From contig JAIXUR010000322.1 in the NCBI GenBank assembly GCA_027483425.1, positions 1 through 7,607 of the forward strand: a DNA stretch of 7,607 nt, given 5' to 3'. The DNA is from Cyanobacteriota bacterium (lineage in GTDB: Bacteria > Cyanobacteriota > Cyanobacteriia > Phormidesmidales > Phormidesmidaceae). A program made the translations under genes and the position numbers. This document shows, piece after piece, positions 6,204-7,607 of the stretch. The number at the start of each line of letters is the position of its first letter. Position 1 is the first letter of the stretch. Below the pieces are notes generated by a model, which saw only the letters and a program-made list of their open reading frames with translations, was not told the origin of the DNA and did no database searches.

Positions 6204-6872
6204 TCACACCGTTTCTGGCTCTGGTAAGTGGCCGGTTTTCACATAAATGGTGCAGCCCGCTCGACTAAAGGGCGTGTGGCGACTGCCGCTGGGGCTGCGT
6301 AACCAACTGCCCTGGGGGTAGGTGCCAAACTCATCTTCAAACACACCGTCGAGGACAAAAATTTCTTCGCCGCCCCAGTGTTTGTGGGGCTGGAACTCAG
6401 TCCCCGGTGCCCATTTGACCAGGGCCACGTTTTCGGTGCCGTAGCTGTGCAGGGGCATCACCTGCAAGCCCTTCACCAGGCCGGGCACCCAGGTCGCCTG
6501 GGCCGTCTCTACCGCCACCCGCCGTTGGTCGTCGGGGTGCATCTGCCAGAGCTTGACCAAAATGGTGCAGCCCTCTCGGCTCGATGGGGTGTGGGTAGAC
6601 CTCACCGGGTTGCGGACGTAGGTGCCCACGGGGTAGTCGCCGTGCTCGTCAGAAAATACGCCGTCGAGAACCAAGAATTCTTCACCACCGCTGTGGGTGT
6701 GGGGCGAGAAGGCGCTGCCAGGGGCATAGCGCACGATGGAGGTGGCCCGCGCCACCTCTTCGCCGTCTCGCTCCAGCAGGCGGCGGTGAACACCGGCCAT
6801 GGGCGAATCAACCCAGGGCAGGTCGGCACTGGGGATCACAACACGCTGGCTGAAGTCGGTGTGGAGTTGCAT
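6204..6872 (-). CDS. Double-cupin protein, ChrR-like (Cupin_7) domains
   Basis: This 222-residue soluble protein is built of two consecutive cupin domains. Cupin 1 has His58, His60, Glu64 and His94; cupin 2 has His163, His165, Glu169 and His199. The spacing (H-x-H-x3-E, then 30 residues to the last His) is the same in both. It also equals the zinc-ligand spacing I recall for the C-terminal cupin of Rhodobacter ChrR. Residues 58-107 and 163-212 are about 64% identical (32 of 50), so this is an internal duplication. The N-terminal zinc-binding anti-sigma domain of ChrR is absent, so it is unlikely to be an anti-sigma factor. It is more likely a metal-dependent enzyme or ligand sensor. The start ATG (6870-6872) has GAGGAA on the minus strand (6879-6884) at good spacing. 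It is 47 bp downstream of the DUF1348 gene, probably in one operon. The substrate is unknown. Confidence 0.88.
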   Translation of the reverse strand: MQLHTDFSQRVVIPSADLPWVDSPMAGVHRRLLERDGEEVARATSIVRYAPGSAFSPHTHSGGEEFLVLDGVFSDEHGDYPVGTYVRNPVRSTHTPSSREGCTILVKLWQMHPDDQRRVAVETAQATWVPGLVKGLQVMPLHSYGTENVALVKWAPGTEFQPHKHWGGEEIFVLDGVFEDEFGTYPQGSWLRSPSGSRHTPFSRAGCTIYVKTGHLPEPETV

Positions 6873-6878
6873 CGGGCG

Positions 6879-6884
6879 TTCCTC
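6879..6884 (-). promoter_or_regulatory. ribosome binding site of the double-cupin gene
   Basis: GAGGAA on the minus strand lies 6 nt before the ATG at 6872. It is the clearest Shine-Dalgarno site in the window and fixes the start, while valS and the MATE gene lack one. Confidence 0.7.
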
Positions 6885-6919
6885 AGGACTGATTACAGGG
6901 TACCGGTTGCGCGGTAGAA

Positions 6920-7354
6920 CTAGGTTCTCTCCCAGCGAAACTGGCGATCGCTCTCCCGAATCGGCACGTCGTTGATGCTGGCAAAGCGACGCCTCATCAG
7001 ACCATTGTCGTCAAATTCCCAGTTTTCGTTGCCGTAGGCGCGGTACCAAAAGCCCGAATCGTCGTGCCACTCGTACTCAAACCGCACGGCAATGCGGTGA
7101 TCGGCAAAGCACCAGAGCTCTTTCCTCAGGCGGTAGTCCAGCTCCTTGGCCCACTTGCGCTTTAAAAACGCCACAATGGCGGCGCGGCCGGTGATAAATT
7201 CAGCCCGATTGCGCCACTCCGAGTCTTCGGTATAGGCCAGGGCCACCCGCTCGGGGTCGCGGCTATTCCAGGCGGCTTCGGCGGCTTTCACCTTGGCCGT
7301 GGCGGTCTCTAGGGTAAAGGGGGGCAGGGGGGGACGAGCGGTTGAGTCAGTCAT
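6920..7354 (-). CDS. DUF1348 family protein, NTF2-like fold
   Basis: This 144-residue soluble protein opens with R-P-P-L-P-P-F-T-L-E-T-A and continues with A-W-N-S-R-D-P-E-R-V-A-L-A-Y-T and S-E-W-R-N-R-A-E-F. Then come L-K-R-K-W-A-K-E-L-D-Y-R-L, R-F-E-Y-E-W-H-D-D-S-G, and G-N-E-N-W-E-F-D followed by L-M-R-R-R-F-A-S-I-N-D. These are the conserved blocks of DUF1348 (PF07080), a nuclear-transport-factor-2-like family with a cone-shaped pocket and no established reaction. It ends soon after the R-Q-F-R-W block, so it may lack a short C-terminal tail that many relatives have. The start ATG is at 7352-7354 on the minus strand with AGGAAA 8 nt upstream. It lies 41 bp after the PNPOx-like gene and 47 bp before the double cupin, which suggests co-transcription. 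Confidence 0.93.
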   Translation of the reverse strand: MTDSTARPPLPPFTLETATAKVKAAEAAWNSRDPERVALAYTEDSEWRNRAEFITGRAAIVAFLKRKWAKELDYRLRKELWCFADHRIAVRFEYEWHDDSGFWYRAYGNENWEFDDNGLMRRRFASINDVPIRESDRQFRWERT

Positions 7355-7379
7355 GGGAAAGGTTTCCTGAGGGGGTAAT

Positions 7380-7414
7380 GGTTAGGGTTGTAGGGTTAGG
7401 GATTAAGGGTTGGG
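7380..7414. repeat. degenerate heptanucleotide tandem array
   Basis: Five consecutive 7-mers fit the pattern GGTTAGG: GGTTAGG, GTTGTAG, GGTTAGG, GATTAAG and GGTTGGG. Copies 1 and 3 are identical. Heptanucleotide tandem repeats (STRR) are known in filamentous cyanobacteria, though these are not the classical STRR units I recall. The array spans the stop codon of the PNPOx-like gene (7396-7398) and supplies its last few codons. Confidence 0.55.
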
Positions 7415-7607
7415 GATCCAGCGTAGTTTTGATCCGGCCAGGGACCGGTGCTAGCCAACAGCGGCGAAAACTCCGGGGCCGACCAGCCGAGGGGCAGGCT
7501 ACCCTCAACGCGATCGCCCTGTTCCAGGTGAAAGCGCAGCAGGCGCTCGGCCCCTGGGTAGGCGGCCACCGCGTCGCCCGACCAAATCACCTCGGCGGTG
7601 CCGGTGA
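7396..7607 (-). CDS. Pyridoxamine 5'-phosphate oxidase-like protein, C-terminal fragment
   Basis: An open frame runs from the right edge to a TAA at 7396-7398, about 70 residues, with its start beyond the window. The fragment T-G-T-A-E-V-I-W-S-G-D-A-V-A-A-Y-P-G-A-E-R followed by L-R-F-H-L-E-Q resembles the end of flavin-binding PNPOx-like split-barrel proteins. There a T-G-x-A-x-I-x-W-D strand precedes a P-G-A-E-R-L helix. Such proteins are flavin-dependent oxidoreductases or FMN/heme binders, and which one cannot be told here. An internal GTG (7588-7590) could make a 64-residue frame, but the family pattern continues upstream of it, so it is not the start. The last residues (T-L-N-P) come from the heptad repeat array. 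It is probably the upstream member of the operon with the DUF1348 and double-cupin genes. Confidence 0.65.
   Translation of the reverse strand, partial: TGTAEVIWSGDAVAAYPGAERLLRFHLEQGDRVEGSLPLGWSAPEFSPLLASTGPWPDQNYAGSPTLNP

Noticed and set aside
6378..6917. A 179-codon plus-strand open frame opposite the double-cupin gene.
   Set aside because: The opposite strand encodes two complete metal-binding cupins with a good ribosome binding site. This frame's His/Gly/Val-rich product is the antisense shadow of those motifs.

Overview
The window looks like a piece of a cyanobacterial chromosome. It holds eight copies of the octamer GCGATCGC (HIP1), all inside genes, at about one per kilobase. It is GC-rich, and its valine-tRNA ligase carries the CAAD membrane-anchor domain that is specific to cyanobacterial synthetases. 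Small intergenic palindromes and a degenerate heptanucleotide array also fit a cyanobacterium, perhaps a filamentous Leptolyngbya-like one. The genus is a guess.

Layout. Bases 2-115 (+) are the 3' end of a UPF0175-type antitoxin-like gene. After a short leader comes valS (191-3442, +), then an 87-bp spacer with hairpins, then a NorM-type MATE efflux pump (3530-4909, +, TTG start). A 311-bp spacer between the convergent MATE and Fels1/YcgJ-like genes (4910-5220) has no gene. It holds two small GTAGGGGCG-type hairpins and, between them, a 97-bp foldback element flanked by 5-bp direct repeats, which looks like a non-autonomous mobile element (MITE-like). The minus strand then carries, in transcription order from the right edge: the C-terminal part of a pyridoxamine-phosphate-oxidase-like protein (7396-7607), a DUF1348/NTF2-like protein (6920-7354), a double-cupin ChrR-like protein (6204-6872), and a secreted four-repeat cysteine-paired protein (5221-6096) behind its own candidate promoter.

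How the genes fit together. valS is housekeeping, and the other genes are accessory. The three rightmost minus-strand genes are 41 and 47 bp apart, lie on the same strand and have Shine-Dalgarno-like sites, so they probably form one operon. Its members resemble small soluble enzymes that handle flavin-, metal- or small-ligand chemistry, but no pathway can be named. The secreted protein is probably a separate unit. No tRNA, rRNA, CRISPR array, intact transposase or canonical U-tract terminator was seen.

The points most worth a second look are the foldback element, the CAAD insertion in ValRS, the secreted protein with four C-x6-C modules, and the recently duplicated metal-cupin protein that lacks any anti-sigma domain.
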